From Streptomyces shenzhenensis (GTDB taxonomy: Bacteria > Actinomycetota > Actinomycetes > Streptomycetales > Streptomycetaceae), in the NCBI RefSeq assembly GCF_003688995.1, contig NZ_PENI01000013.1:1-64000 (forward strand): 64,000 nucleotides of DNA, in the 5' to 3' direction. Each line of letters starts with the position of its first letter. The stretch's first letter is position 1. This document shows positions 24,560-33,485 of this stretch, one piece after another. The notes beneath the pieces are model-generated. The model did no database searches, was not told the DNA's origin, and was given only the letters and a program-made list of their open reading frames with translations. A program made the position numbers and the translations under genes.

Positions 24560-25912
24560 TCAACGGCCGCTGGTCAGGCGGGCGGTGATCGTCTTGGGGC
24601 GCTGGTACTCGGGCAGGGCCAGGGTGCTCAGGTCGGTGCCGTGGCCCGAGGCTCCCCGGCCGCCGTGCGGAAGTTCGGCGGTCTGCACGAGGTGGCAGTT
24701 GAGCCAGGTCTCCCCCGCGTCGAGACGGCCGGCGAGATCCAGCCCCGTGGCCAGATCGCGGGTCCACACGCTCGCGGCCAGCGCCTGCGGTACGGAGTCG
24801 GCCAGCGCCAGGGCCGCGTCCGCGTCCTCGGCCCACTGCACGGTGAGCAGCGGGCCGAAGACCTCCTCCAGCACCGCCGGGTCGTCCTCGGGGAGGTCGG
24901 CCAGGATCCGGGCGGGCCGCCAGAATCCGTTCTCCTCGCCGGGCCGCGGGGCGATGTCGGCGGCGAAGTTCCGGCCGGCGGCGGACGCCTTGACGATGCC
25001 GTCGTAACGAGCCAGCTGGTCCGGGTTGTTGAGCGGGCCGAAGTCCCGTCCGGCACGGCAGTCCCGTGCCGCGGCGGCCAGTTGCTCCACCGTCTGCTCG
25101 TAGTTCTCGCGCAGGGTGATGACGCGGGCGGGGGCGGCGCAGCTCTGCCCGGCGTTGTAGGTGCAGGCGCGGGCCAGTTGCGCCCAGGTGTCGTCGGGCG
25201 CGTCGGGCAGGACGAGCGCGGGGGCGTTGCCGCCGAGTTCGAGACTGACCCGGCGCCCCGCGGCACGCGCCGCCACATCGGCCCCGGCCGCCGCGCTGCC
25301 GGTGAACGCGACCATGTCGACATCGGCCTCGACCAGCAGCCGGCCGGTCCGCCGGTCGCCGGGAAGGACACCGAGGACGGCGGGGCCGAGCGCCTCGGCG
25401 GCGTGCTCGGCGAGGAGTTGCAGGGTGTCGGGGGTGGTCTCGGCGGGCTTGGCCACCACCGTGTTGCCGGCGGCGAGGGCCGGCGCGCACCGCCAGGCGG
25501 CCATCATCAGCGGGTAGTTCCAGGGCACGACGACACCCACGGCCCCGAGGGGTTCCCAGCGCACCCAGCTCTCGTGGCCGTCGACCAGCCGTCCGGCGGC
25601 CGGTGCCGACTGGGCGCGCACGGCGGAGGCGTAGAACCGGAAGAGGTCCGCGGCCTGTGCCACCTCGCCCGTCGTCTCGCTGTCCGGCTTGCCGGTCCCG
25701 GCGGCTTCCCGGGCGGCATAGGCGTCGGCGTGCTCCTCCACCAGTGCGGCCAGCCGCTCCAGCCGGCGGGACCGTTCCCGGGGGGTGAGGCCGCGCCAGC
25801 CGGGCAGGGCCGCGCGGGCGGCCTCGACCGCCGACCGCACCTCGTTCTCGCGCGCGACGGGGGCGGTGCCCCGCTCGCGTCCCGTGCGGGGGTCGATGAG
25901 GGTGGTGTTCAC
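24560..25912 (-). CDS. NAD(P)-dependent aldehyde dehydrogenase
   Basis: A 450-residue ALDH-superfamily enzyme oxidising an aldehyde to its acid. Visible are the nucleotide-site PWNYPL, GNTVVAKPAETTP and FTGSAAAG, the catalytic base in SLELGGNAP and the nucleophile in YNAGQSCAAP. The family is usually 470-500 residues; the N-terminus here is short. GTG start with GGAG about 11 bases upstream. It follows the asparagine-synthetase-like gene by 34 bases and is probably co-transcribed. Substrate not predictable; a gamma-aminobutyraldehyde/betaine-aldehyde-like enzyme is possible. Confidence 0.93.
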   Translation of the reverse strand: MNTTLIDPRTGRERGTAPVARENEVRSAVEAARAALPGWRGLTPRERSRRLERLAALVEEHADAYAAREAAGTGKPDSETTGEVAQAADLFRFYASAVRAQSAPAAGRLVDGHESWVRWEPLGAVGVVVPWNYPLMMAAWRCAPALAAGNTVVAKPAETTPDTLQLLAEHAAEALGPAVLGVLPGDRRTGRLLVEADVDMVAFTGSAAAGADVAARAAGRRVSLELGGNAPALVLPDAPDDTWAQLARACTYNAGQSCAAPARVITLRENYEQTVEQLAAAARDCRAGRDFGPLNNPDQLARYDGIVKASAAGRNFAADIAPRPGEENGFWRPARILADLPEDDPAVLEEVFGPLLTVQWAEDADAALALADSVPQALAASVWTRDLATGLDLAGRLDAGETWLNCHLVQTAELPHGGRGASGHGTDLSTLALPEYQRPKTITARLTSGR

Positions 25913-25946
25913 GAGTGGGTCGTCTCCTCGGTCCGTTCGCGGAAGT

Positions 25947-27716
25947 TCACAGGTCGTACGCCCGCAACCACAGCTCAAGGGTGAGCACCAGCCACAGCTT
26001 GCCGCCCTGACGGGGCAGCAGCGTGCCCTCGCCGCGCATCCAGGTCCGTACGGTGTCCGGCCGGAACAGCCCCCGTCGGCGCGCGGCCCGGCCGAGCAGC
26101 AGATCGCCGCCCAGTTCGCGCAGCGGCCCGCTCAGCCACTGCTGCACCGGCACCCGCATCCCACTCTTGGGCCGGTCCACGACGGTGGCGGGCAGCAGGT
26201 CCCGTACGGCCTCCTTCAGCACCCACTTCTCGGCCGTGCCCCGGAGTTTGAGCGCGGGCGGGGTGGCGAAGGCGTGGTCCACCACCCGTCGGTCGAAGAG
26301 CGGGGCGCGGCCCTGGAGCCCCTGGGAGGCGGTCAGCCGTTCCACCTTGGTGAGGATGTGATGGGCGCCCTTGGTCCGCAGATTGCAGTGCAGCAGTTGG
26401 TTGAGGAGATGGGTCATCCGGTCCGGGCCCGTGAGGTACGGCTCGACGAAGCGTTGCGGGGGCGGCGCCGGCTCCAGCGCGGACAGCGCGTCGGCGGTCA
26501 GGAGTTGCGGGAGGTCGGTCCAGCACTTGCGGTAGGAACGCAGATAGGCGGTGGCCCGGTCCTCGTACCAGGGCGACCCGGCCGCTCCCGGAGTTCCGGC
26601 GTGCATCTCCTGGACCAGCATCGGGAGGTTCTTCGGCCCGCCGAACACCGGGTCTCCGCCCTCCCCGTTGAGGACGGTGCGCAGCCCGTCGCCGGCGACC
26701 GCCTCGGCGAGCATCAGGTTCGGCACCGTCAGGGGGTCGCCGACCGGGCTGTCGAGCAGGGCGGCCGTGTCGGCGAGCCGGGCGGCGACGGCCGTACCGG
26801 AGACCGTCAGCACCCGGTGCCGGGTGTGGCAGTGGGCGGCGACGAGGCCCGAGTAGCCGAGTTCGTTGGGGAGTTCGTCGCCGAAGCTGATGGAGTAGGT
26901 GTGCACCGGGTGGCTGTGCAGCTTCGCGGCGAGCGCGGTGACGAGCGAGCTGTCGATCCCGCCGGACAGCAGGACGCCGACGGCCTCGGCGTCGGGCAGC
27001 CGCCGCGCGGTGGCCTCTTCGAGGAGGGCGCGCAGGGTGAGGACATGGTCGTCGGATCCGCCGGGCGGCCCGTCGAGCCGCTCCCGGGGTTCCCAGTGGA
27101 CCGTCTCGGTCACGGTCCCGTCGGCCGCGAGCCGCAGCACCCGGCCGGGCAGCACTTCGCGCACGCCCTCCAGCAGCGTCTCGTCGCCGGGCAGATAGGC
27201 GAAGGTGAGGAAGGAGCGTACGGCGGACAGGTTCATCCGGGTGTCCAGCGCGGGCCAGCGGCGCAGGGCACGCAGCGAGGTGGCGGCCGCCCAGGCGTCC
27301 GCGGCCCGGGCGTAGAAGAGGGTGCGGGCGCCGACGTGGTCGCGGATCAGCACGAGGTCGTCGCCGTCGAGGACGGCGAGCGCGAACATGCCCTCGGCCA
27401 GTGCGATCCCCTGTGCGCCGAGCCGGGCCCAGCAGCGCAGCAGCAGCTCGCCGTCGGCGGCGTCTTGCGGCGCGGGGGCGCCGTCGGCGGTGAGGGCGGC
27501 GCGGAGTTCGGCGCGGTTGTGCAGGGTGACCTCTCCGACGGCGCGCATTCCGTGCGCGTCGAACGGCCCCTGGGCGTGCCCGGGTTCGTCCCGTACGAGG
27601 GCAAGTCCGGGCGCGACGGGCGGGGCGCCCATGGCGGCGAGGTGCAGGTCGGCCGGGCCGGGCCGACCGTCGGCGGGCCCGGTTCCCGACGCGAGACAGA
27701 CGCAGAAGCGCGCCAT
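25947..27716 (-). CDS. Asparagine-synthetase-like amidotransferase lacking the N-terminal cysteine
   Basis: A 589-residue protein. The C-terminal synthetase domain has the pyrophosphate loop LLSGGIDSSLV, the following YSISFGDELPNELGYS and GEGGDPVFGG, all typical of AMP-forming asparagine synthetases. The N-terminal half keeps the glutaminase fold (GEVTLHNRAELRAAL, GMFALAVLDGDDLVLIRDHVG) but begins MARFCVCLASG instead of MCGI, so the nucleophilic Cys2 is absent, as in beta-lactam synthetase. It may use free ammonia or form a different amide. GGAG precedes the ATG by 7 bases. Product unknown. Neighbours are an acidic-tailed membrane protein upstream and an aldehyde dehydrogenase downstream. Confidence 0.88.
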   Translation of the reverse strand: MARFCVCLASGTGPADGRPGPADLHLAAMGAPPVAPGLALVRDEPGHAQGPFDAHGMRAVGEVTLHNRAELRAALTADGAPAPQDAADGELLLRCWARLGAQGIALAEGMFALAVLDGDDLVLIRDHVGARTLFYARAADAWAAATSLRALRRWPALDTRMNLSAVRSFLTFAYLPGDETLLEGVREVLPGRVLRLAADGTVTETVHWEPRERLDGPPGGSDDHVLTLRALLEEATARRLPDAEAVGVLLSGGIDSSLVTALAAKLHSHPVHTYSISFGDELPNELGYSGLVAAHCHTRHRVLTVSGTAVAARLADTAALLDSPVGDPLTVPNLMLAEAVAGDGLRTVLNGEGGDPVFGGPKNLPMLVQEMHAGTPGAAGSPWYEDRATAYLRSYRKCWTDLPQLLTADALSALEPAPPPQRFVEPYLTGPDRMTHLLNQLLHCNLRTKGAHHILTKVERLTASQGLQGRAPLFDRRVVDHAFATPPALKLRGTAEKWVLKEAVRDLLPATVVDRPKSGMRVPVQQWLSGPLRELGGDLLLGRAARRRGLFRPDTVRTWMRGEGTLLPRQGGKLWLVLTLELWLRAYDL

Positions 27717-27793
27717 CGGAGGCTCCTTTCCTGTTGCCGCGTCCCCGGATGTCCGGGTGCGCGGGTCCTTCCACCGGCCGGCGGGTCCGGCGG

Positions 27794-28315
27794 TCAGCCG
27801 AAGTCGTCGTCGCTCCAGCCGCCGCCGTCGTCGCTCCAGTCCCCGCCGTCCCAGTCGTCGTCGCTGCCGCCGCCGTCGTAGCCAACCTCGCCCCCGCCGG
27901 AGGACGAGCTCTGGGCCTGCTGGCGCAGTTCCTCTTCCTCCTCCGGGGTGAGGCTGAGCGGCGGAAGCTGGGAGGCGGTGACGGCGAGTCCCGCCACGCC
28001 GAGGCCGACGAGGACGGCCCCCATCCGGCCGCCGAACGACGTCCGGTTGATCATGACGGTCTCGCCGCGCCCCCAGAGGGTCCGGCCATAGCCGATGTCC
28101 CGCCCGTAGGTCACCGTGCCGTCGGCGTGCGTGCGTTTGACGATTCTGCTGCCCAGCGGTTCGTCGGTGCCCGTGCCGCCCTGGTCGTCGCGCCAGTGCA
28201 CCTCGCCAGCCGGGCCGCGGCGACGCCATTCCTGCCGGCCGTCCTCGTAGCTGCGGTGGACGCTGCGGTCGGCGAGCAGTTCGTCCGTGTAGCCGATTTC
28301 GCGTGGGCGGATCAT
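27794..28315 (-). CDS. Single-helix membrane protein with acidic glycine-rich tail
   Basis: A 173-residue protein. Residues 1-95 are polar with aromatic repeats around YEDGRQEWRRR and HADGTVTYGRDIGYGR that look like beta-hairpin repeats. One membrane helix follows at about 100-122, then EEEEELRQQ and a tail of Gly, Asp, Ser and Trp (GGSDDDWDGGDWSDD) to the end. AAGGA lies 9 bases before the ATG. I do not recognise a family. The tail resembles low-complexity ends of secreted or surface proteins. It sits 106 bases after the Toprim-like operon and 77 before the asparagine-synthetase-like gene. Confidence 0.75.
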   Translation of the reverse strand: MIRPREIGYTDELLADRSVHRSYEDGRQEWRRRGPAGEVHWRDDQGGTGTDEPLGSRIVKRTHADGTVTYGRDIGYGRTLWGRGETVMINRTSFGGRMGAVLVGLGVAGLAVTASQLPPLSLTPEEEEELRQQAQSSSSGGGEVGYDGGGSDDDWDGGDWSDDGGGWSDDDFG

Positions 28316-28421
28316 GCGCTTCGGTCCTTGGGTCTGCGGTGCTCGGGCATACGGTCCTCGGGGCGGGGTCGGGTCATGCTTCGGGACGGGTGAGATCGGG
28401 CCGGGTCACGCCTGTCGCCGG

Positions 28422-29270
28422 TCACACGTCGGGCCAGGTCAGGAAGCCGGCGCTGCGCAGCTCGCGCAGATCGCCCCAGACGGAGTGGCGGGCCGGCCGG
28501 GGCCCGCGGGTGAGCCGCAGTACGGCGCGCACCAGTCGGGCGGGCGGTACCGCGGCGACCTCGGCGAACCGGCCGGCGGCGAGCCAGTCGACCTCCGCGG
28601 CCCTGAGCCCGCGCGGCACGGGTCCGAACGGCGGCACCGGGCCGGGTCTGCGTCCGGACACCAGGCGCAGCGCCTGCGCGTGCCGGGGCACAAGACCGAG
28701 CGAGGCGACCCGGGCGGGCCCCGGGCCCAGTCCTTCGCGCACCCGCGCGGGCAGGGCGATCCCGGCGGGGCTCGCGTCGTGCAGGACGTGCACGGTGGCG
28801 TCCCCGGCCCGTTCCAGGGCCGCCACCAGCCGGGAGTCGAGCGGCAGATCGTCCTCGGCGCTCAGCACCGGGCAGGCGGCCTCCAGGTGGACGTGGTTGG
28901 CCAGCAGCATCCGGGCGATGGAACGGTCCTGGCAGATCAACAGCCGGGGCAGCCCGTACGCGTACAGGTCGGGCTCGCGCGCGGGCCCGCCGATCGTCGG
29001 GGCGGCGGCCGGAGCGGGCAGCAGTCCGGCCGGCTCCCTGCCGCGCAGCACCTCGGTGAACCGGGACAGCCTCAGCGGCGGGGCCGGACTGTGCGGGATG
29101 CGCCGCACCGGCGCGGGTGTCGGGCGCAGCACCCGGCAGGTCTCGTAGTACAGCTGCCGCTCGGTGAAGCGGAGGCCGCCGGGGGTGGCGGCGCGGCGTG
29201 CGGCGACGGTGATCGCCCGCTCCAGCAGCAGCCGGCCGACCGGGCCCGTGGATCGCGTGGATGTCGGCAT
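28422..29270 (-). CDS. Toprim-like protein with winged-helix-like N-terminus (third paralogue)
   Basis: A 282-residue protein homologous to the two upstream gene products but without zinc ribbon or membrane helices. Residues about 12-50 (RLLLERAITVAARR, LRFTERQLYYETCRVL) resemble the winged helix of TopoVI-A/Spo11-like proteins. The shared core is LLICQDRSIARMLL (residues 110-123) and VHVLHDASPAGIAL (160-173), where HDAS replaces the HDAD of its paralogues, and the C-terminus ends GFLTWPDV. The DxD-like motif and order recall Toprim domains, but the fit is by eye. It starts one base after the preceding stop. Confidence 0.75.
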   Translation of the reverse strand: MPTSTRSTGPVGRLLLERAITVAARRAATPGGLRFTERQLYYETCRVLRPTPAPVRRIPHSPAPPLRLSRFTEVLRGREPAGLLPAPAAAPTIGGPAREPDLYAYGLPRLLICQDRSIARMLLANHVHLEAACPVLSAEDDLPLDSRLVAALERAGDATVHVLHDASPAGIALPARVREGLGPGPARVASLGLVPRHAQALRLVSGRRPGPVPPFGPVPRGLRAAEVDWLAAGRFAEVAAVPPARLVRAVLRLTRGPRPARHSVWGDLRELRSAGFLTWPDV

Positions 29271-29271
29271 G

Positions 29272-30384
29272 TCAGGTCCCGTCCTTCGGCGCCGCAGGTT
29301 CCGGCCAGCTCATGAAGCCGACCGCGGCGGCCGGCTGCCGCTCCCGGCCGCCGCGGGCCTTTTGGACGGCCCGCTCGACGGCCGAGGCCAGCAGCGCGGG
29401 CGGGGCCGCGGCGACGGGGCTGCGCCAGCCCTCGGTCAGCCATGCGGCCTCCTCGGGTGCGGCCTGGGCGATCCGTGCCAGCCAGGGCGGCTGTTCCCGC
29501 AGCACACCGGCGGGCGGTTCCTCGTGGAGCTTCACGGCCGTGCTGTTGCCGACGACCGCCCGCACCGGCAGCCCGGCGTCCACGACCACCCGCTGCGGCA
29601 GGCTCGCGCGGGTGTCGGCGACCAGGTGGAGGCCGCGCACGTCGGCGTCGTGGAGGACCACGACGGGTCCGGTCCCGGAGAGTTCGTCGAGCCGGGCGGC
29701 GAGTGTCAGGTTCAGCCGCCGGGGAAAGCCGTTCGCCGCCAGGAAGACCCGGACGGCCCGGTCGGAACAGAGCAACTCGACTGCCTCCGGCCGCGGTTGC
29801 CCGCCGGTGCGCCGGACCGCGCCCGCACCGCCCCGGGTGTCCCCGCCCGTCTCCTGGTACTTCTCGTCGTCGACGATCCCGGGCGGCAGGCTGCCGTACG
29901 CCTGCACCCAGCGCACGCAGATCATCGACCGGAAGTCCCGCAGCGAGGGCGAGAGATATCCACCGGCGCGGCGCGCGGGCCGATGCGGCCTGCCCTTCGC
30001 CACCATGTACACGAGGGCGGCGACGGCCGCGCCCGCCCACCAGAGGAGTCCGGAGAAGTGCCCTTCTCCGATCAGGAACCCGAGCGCCACCAGCCCGGCG
30101 ACGAGGACCACGCCCACCGTGCGGCCGATCCACGGTGGGCGTCCGCTCGCCGGGGCCGCCGTCCAGGTGCGGTTGGCGTTCCGGGCCAGATACCAGAGCT
30201 GGGTGACGGTGATCTGCCGGCGCCCGCCGTCGGTGGCGTGCTCGGCGATGCGCCGGATCCGGGTGTCGTGCATGCCGCGGCCGTGCACCTTGGGATCGAG
30301 GGCGAAGGCGCGCCCGCAGCTGGAGCACACGCTGCCGGCGCGTTCCTTGCGCAGCAGGGACGCCTGGCAGGAGGGGCAGATCAT
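29272..30384 (-). CDS. Zinc-ribbon, two-helix membrane protein with Toprim-like C-terminal domain (paralogue 2)
   Basis: A 370-residue protein. The N-terminal zinc ribbon is Cys3, Cys6, Cys20, Cys23 (MICPSC, CSSCGR). A segment ITVTQLWYLARNA follows at about residue 58, then two membrane helices at about 86-130, YGSLPPGIVDD, and a C-terminal domain with LLCSDRAVRVFLAANG (204-219) and VVVLHDADVRGLHLV (241-255), ending AVGFMSWP. The Asp pair in HDAD fits a Toprim DxD. The ATG overlaps the stop of the first paralogue as ATGA. No family name is known to me. A membrane-tethered nucleic-acid-acting domain is one reading. Confidence 0.75.
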   Translation of the reverse strand: MICPSCQASLLRKERAGSVCSSCGRAFALDPKVHGRGMHDTRIRRIAEHATDGGRRQITVTQLWYLARNANRTWTAAPASGRPPWIGRTVGVVLVAGLVALGFLIGEGHFSGLLWWAGAAVAALVYMVAKGRPHRPARRAGGYLSPSLRDFRSMICVRWVQAYGSLPPGIVDDEKYQETGGDTRGGAGAVRRTGGQPRPEAVELLCSDRAVRVFLAANGFPRRLNLTLAARLDELSGTGPVVVLHDADVRGLHLVADTRASLPQRVVVDAGLPVRAVVGNSTAVKLHEEPPAGVLREQPPWLARIAQAAPEEAAWLTEGWRSPVAAAPPALLASAVERAVQKARGGRERQPAAAVGFMSWPEPAAPKDGT

Positions 30385-31442
30385 CCGCTCTCCCCGGGCC
30401 AGGTCAGAAAGCCGACGGAGGCGGCCCGCCGCCGCTGTGGATCGGCCGCCGCGCCGGCCCGCTCGACGGCCCGGGAGACGACGGCCAGCAGTTTGGCGGG
30501 CGGCACTCCGACGAGCGGGAACCCCCACCCCTTGGCCAGCCATGTCAGTTGGTCGCGGCTGAACTCGCCGCTGTTCCGCAGCGGCGCCATGACGCTCGGC
30601 CCCGGTGATTCGCCGCGCACGGGCACCGCCCGTGCGTGACCGTGCACGGCGCCGAGCGGGAGACCGACGTCGACGACCCGGCGCCCCGGCTGCGCGGTGC
30701 GGACGCGCTGGACGAGCAGCAGGCCGCGGGCGTCGGCGTCGTGGAGCACCAGGACGGGTCCCGCGCCGGGTGCGGCGAGCAGGGCGGCCGGGTCGGCGAC
30801 GAGGGTGAGCCCGTAACGGGCGGGCAAGCCCGCCGCGTCGAGAAAGACGGCGACGGAGCGGTCGGGGCAGACCAGGACGAGCCCGTCGGCCGGGGCGCCC
30901 GGGGCCGGTGCCGGGTCCGCGCCGCCGTGCGCCGGGTGGGCGCCCGGGGACGGGTAGCGGCTGTCGTCGATCACCCCGGGCGGCAGCGAGCCGTAGACGC
31001 GCTGCCATTCCTGCAGCGGGCCGGTCCGGAAGGCCGTCCGGCCGAGCCGGGGACGGCCCCGGCCGAAGCCCAGCACCCGGGCGACCACGAAGCCGAGCGC
31101 CGTGAGCAGCAGCAGGCCGCCGACGACACCGAAGGCCACGACCTCCGCGCCGAGCGCGATGAACACGGCGACGCCGCCGAAGACGGTCAGCACGACGGCG
31201 CAGCCCATCTCGACCTGGGTGTCCCGCAGCGACTTGCGTGCCAGGGCGTACCACAACTGCCCGGGTGTGCAGGGCAGTTCACCGTCCTGGGTGAGGCCGG
31301 CCGCGATCCGGCGGACCCGCAGGTCGTTCAGGCGCAGCGGATTGGTCTTGGGGTCAAGGGCGTAGCCGCGTCCGCACTTGCCGCAGACGTTGCCGGGCCG
31401 TTCCTTGCGCAGCAGGGACTTCTCGCAGTGCGGACAGATCAT
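30381..31442 (-). CDS. Zinc-ribbon, two-helix membrane protein with Toprim-like C-terminal domain (paralogue 1)
   Basis: A 353-residue protein with the same layout as the next gene: zinc ribbon Cys3, Cys6, Cys20, Cys23; CTPGQLWYALARKS at about 58-71; two helices at about 80-125; YGSLPPGVIDD at 150-160; VLVCPDRSVAVFLDAAG (189-205); VLVLHDADARGLLLV (230-244); and a final SVGFLTWPGESG. Identity between the two copies is clear across all modules, so they arose by tandem duplication. ATGA overlap with the cupin gene upstream; GGAAGG precedes the ATG. Confidence 0.75.
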   Translation of the reverse strand: MICPHCEKSLLRKERPGNVCGKCGRGYALDPKTNPLRLNDLRVRRIAAGLTQDGELPCTPGQLWYALARKSLRDTQVEMGCAVVLTVFGGVAVFIALGAEVVAFGVVGGLLLLTALGFVVARVLGFGRGRPRLGRTAFRTGPLQEWQRVYGSLPPGVIDDSRYPSPGAHPAHGGADPAPAPGAPADGLVLVCPDRSVAVFLDAAGLPARYGLTLVADPAALLAAPGAGPVLVLHDADARGLLLVQRVRTAQPGRRVVDVGLPLGAVHGHARAVPVRGESPGPSVMAPLRNSGEFSRDQLTWLAKGWGFPLVGVPPAKLLAVVSRAVERAGAAADPQRRRAASVGFLTWPGESG

Positions 31443-32170
31443 CGACGGCCTTCCAGTCCCTGGGCGAGCCGACGCAGCCGGGCGGCCAGTCGCTCCCGCA
31501 CGGTGGTGACGCCCGGCCCCCGCACCCGCTGGACCCGTTCGATGTCGCGCAGGGCGGCGGCGAGCGCGAGGTAGTCGGTACGGGCGAGGGTGCTGGTGCC
31601 CGGGTGCGGCCCGGCGGCCGTGGCGGTGTCGTACGACGGCCCGGCCGCCCTGCGCTCCGCCTCGGGGGCGGTGATCGCGTAGTCCTCGTGGTCGATGCCG
31701 TAGCCGGTGTTGGCGGCCAGGATGGTCAGCGGCGCGGTGTCCCGGTTGGCGAAGGAGTGCGGCATCATCTCCGGGATCCGGATCAACTCGCCGGGTGTGA
31801 GCGGGACTTCGGTGACCCGGCCGCGCTCGCCGTCGTACAGGCCGCAGGCCGCGTAGCCCAGGCTGAGGACGAAGTGCTCCCCGCCGTGCGCATGCGGGGT
31901 GAAGGCGCTGCGCGGGCCGACGATGCCGAGTTTGACGGTGGCGTTGGAGGGGCGCTCGGGGGACGTGGCGGCGTCCCCGACGAGATAGTGGGCGAACTGC
32001 CCGTCGTCGATGAACCGGAGCAGATCCCGCTCGGGCCCCAGTTCCCGGGCGCCGTCGCGGTCACCGAGGACGACGGAGCCGTCGGACCGCAGCCGGTACA
32101 GCCGCACACCGCGTGGCAGCCTGCCCAGCCCTCCCGGGCCGCCTGACACTTCACCCATGCTGCCGAACAA
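31439..32170 (-). CDS. Cupin-domain protein heading the Toprim-like operon
   Basis: A 243-residue protein with one cupin barrel at about residues 75-160. FTPHAHGGEHFVLSLG carries the HxH and Glu/His metal ligands and PEMMPHSFANRD the second motif. The C-terminal 70 residues are helical and arginine-rich (LALAAALRDIERVQRV). The TTG start is chosen because GGGGGAGG lies 5 bases before it; an ATG four codons later is too far from that site. The stop overlaps the next gene as ATGA, so the cupin is translationally coupled to the zinc-ribbon proteins. Role unknown, perhaps sensing a small ligand. Confidence 0.78.
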   Translation of the reverse strand: MFGSMGEVSGGPGGLGRLPRGVRLYRLRSDGSVVLGDRDGARELGPERDLLRFIDDGQFAHYLVGDAATSPERPSNATVKLGIVGPRSAFTPHAHGGEHFVLSLGYAACGLYDGERGRVTEVPLTPGELIRIPEMMPHSFANRDTAPLTILAANTGYGIDHEDYAITAPEAERRAAGPSYDTATAAGPHPGTSTLARTDYLALAAALRDIERVQRVRGPGVTTVRERLAARLRRLAQGLEGRR

Positions 32171-32458
32171 GCGCGCCTCCCCCGTGTGCCGCTCATGAAC
32201 GCATGCGCATGGTAGTCCGCTGATCCAGAACGCGGCGAGGTTGCCCGCGGACCAACGGCCGACACGGGGCTGAACGATGCGCGAACAGCAGCCTGGCGGC
32301 GGGGAGTACGGGACACCAGGCCCCGGTGAATTCCGCGGCCGCCGCCGGTGGCTGTCCGCACCCGTGCACAGCGCGCGCCGGCCCGGGGCGGGTGTCCGGG
32401 CGGGGACCTGCTAGCTTGCGGACGGCAGTTCGTCCGAGGGTTCGGGAGGCCCGGCCGC

Positions 32459-33214
32459 ATGACTGAGGGGATCCGCACGGAGCCGCCCGTCGAGCCCGCG
32501 CCCCGGCGTTCGGTGCTGCGCTGCGACGGGGAACTCCTCAGCTGTGCCACGCTTGTTCCCTCCCCCGGTCCGGCGGCGGACGGACGTCCGGCCGTCGTGT
32601 TCCTGCATGGCGCGGGCACCAGCGACAAGGAGCGGTTCGCCGCGCTGATGGGCGAGGTCGCGACGCGCGGGCACAAGGCGCTGGCCTTCGACTTCTCCGG
32701 GCACGGCGAGAGTTCGGGGGCGCTCAAGGAGTTGAGTCTGCGGCGCCGGTTCCGGCAGGCCCAGGCGGTGATCGACCATCACGTTCCGGGCGACGGCGGG
32801 CTGGTCCTGGTCGGGTTCAGCATGAGCGGGCAGACCGTCGCCGACCTCGCGGCCCACTACGGTCCCCGGGTCGCGGCGGTCGGGCTGTGCGCCCCCGCCG
32901 TGTACGCCTCGGCCGCCTGGCCGCTTCCGTTCGGCGGCGGCTTCACCGAGGTCATCCGGACCCCGGACAGCTGGCGGGACTCGCCGGCGCTGGGCGTCTA
33001 CGCGACGCTCACCACTCGTACCGTGCTCGCGACGCCCGCCACGGACGCGGTCATCCCGCCGGCGGTGACCGACGCCGTCGCCGCCGCCCTCGCCGTGCGC
33101 TCCCGGTTCACCCGGCTCGTCCTTCCCGAGGCCGACCACTCGCTGGGCCTGTGGTTCGCGCGGAACGAGGCGTCACGGCGCCGCTTCGTCGACGCCCTGG
33201 TCGGCGATCTCTGA
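32459..33214 (+). CDS. Alpha/beta hydrolase
   Basis: A 251-residue alpha/beta-hydrolase-fold protein. The oxyanion segment FLHGAG, the nucleophile elbow GFSMSG and a C-terminal histidine in EADHSLGLW are in the expected order; the acid residue is probably the Asp of ATDAVIP. GGGAGG lies 10 bases before the ATG, and TAGCTT at 32412-32417 is a possible -10 box. It is divergent from the cupin-Toprim operon. The substrate cannot be predicted. Confidence 0.88.
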   Translation: MTEGIRTEPPVEPAPRRSVLRCDGELLSCATLVPSPGPAADGRPAVVFLHGAGTSDKERFAALMGEVATRGHKALAFDFSGHGESSGALKELSLRRRFRQAQAVIDHHVPGDGGLVLVGFSMSGQTVADLAAHYGPRVAAVGLCAPAVYASAAWPLPFGGGFTEVIRTPDSWRDSPALGVYATLTTRTVLATPATDAVIPPAVTDAVAAALAVRSRFTRLVLPEADHSLGLWFARNEASRRRFVDALVGDL

Positions 33215-33485
33215 GACCGCGGGCCGGCGCTCGCCCGGCCTTGGCGGCCGGTCAGGTCACGGCAGATCCGGCGATGCCGGTGCTCTCGGGTGTGCCGCGC
33301 GGCAGCCGCATATGTGCAGGACACACCGACACAACGCGCGTAGAAGCAACATGGGCAGCTCATCTGCCGGTTGCCTCCGTGACACCTGGCGCCCCTACAA
33401 CTTCCCTGCCGCCACGGCGCGTTCCCCCAGGCGCCCCCGACGCGGTGCTCGCGACCCGTCCGTTCCGATCGCGAAAGGCACCGTC

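Noticed and set aside
28422-31442. A complete Wadjet (JetABCD) system
   Set aside because: Only Toprim-like proteins are present; no SMC-like JetC or kleisin-like JetA/JetB is encoded nearby.
25947-32170. A lasso-peptide or other RiPP cluster based on the asparagine-synthetase-like gene
   Set aside because: No precursor peptide, no RiPP recognition element and no B-type protease were found nearby.
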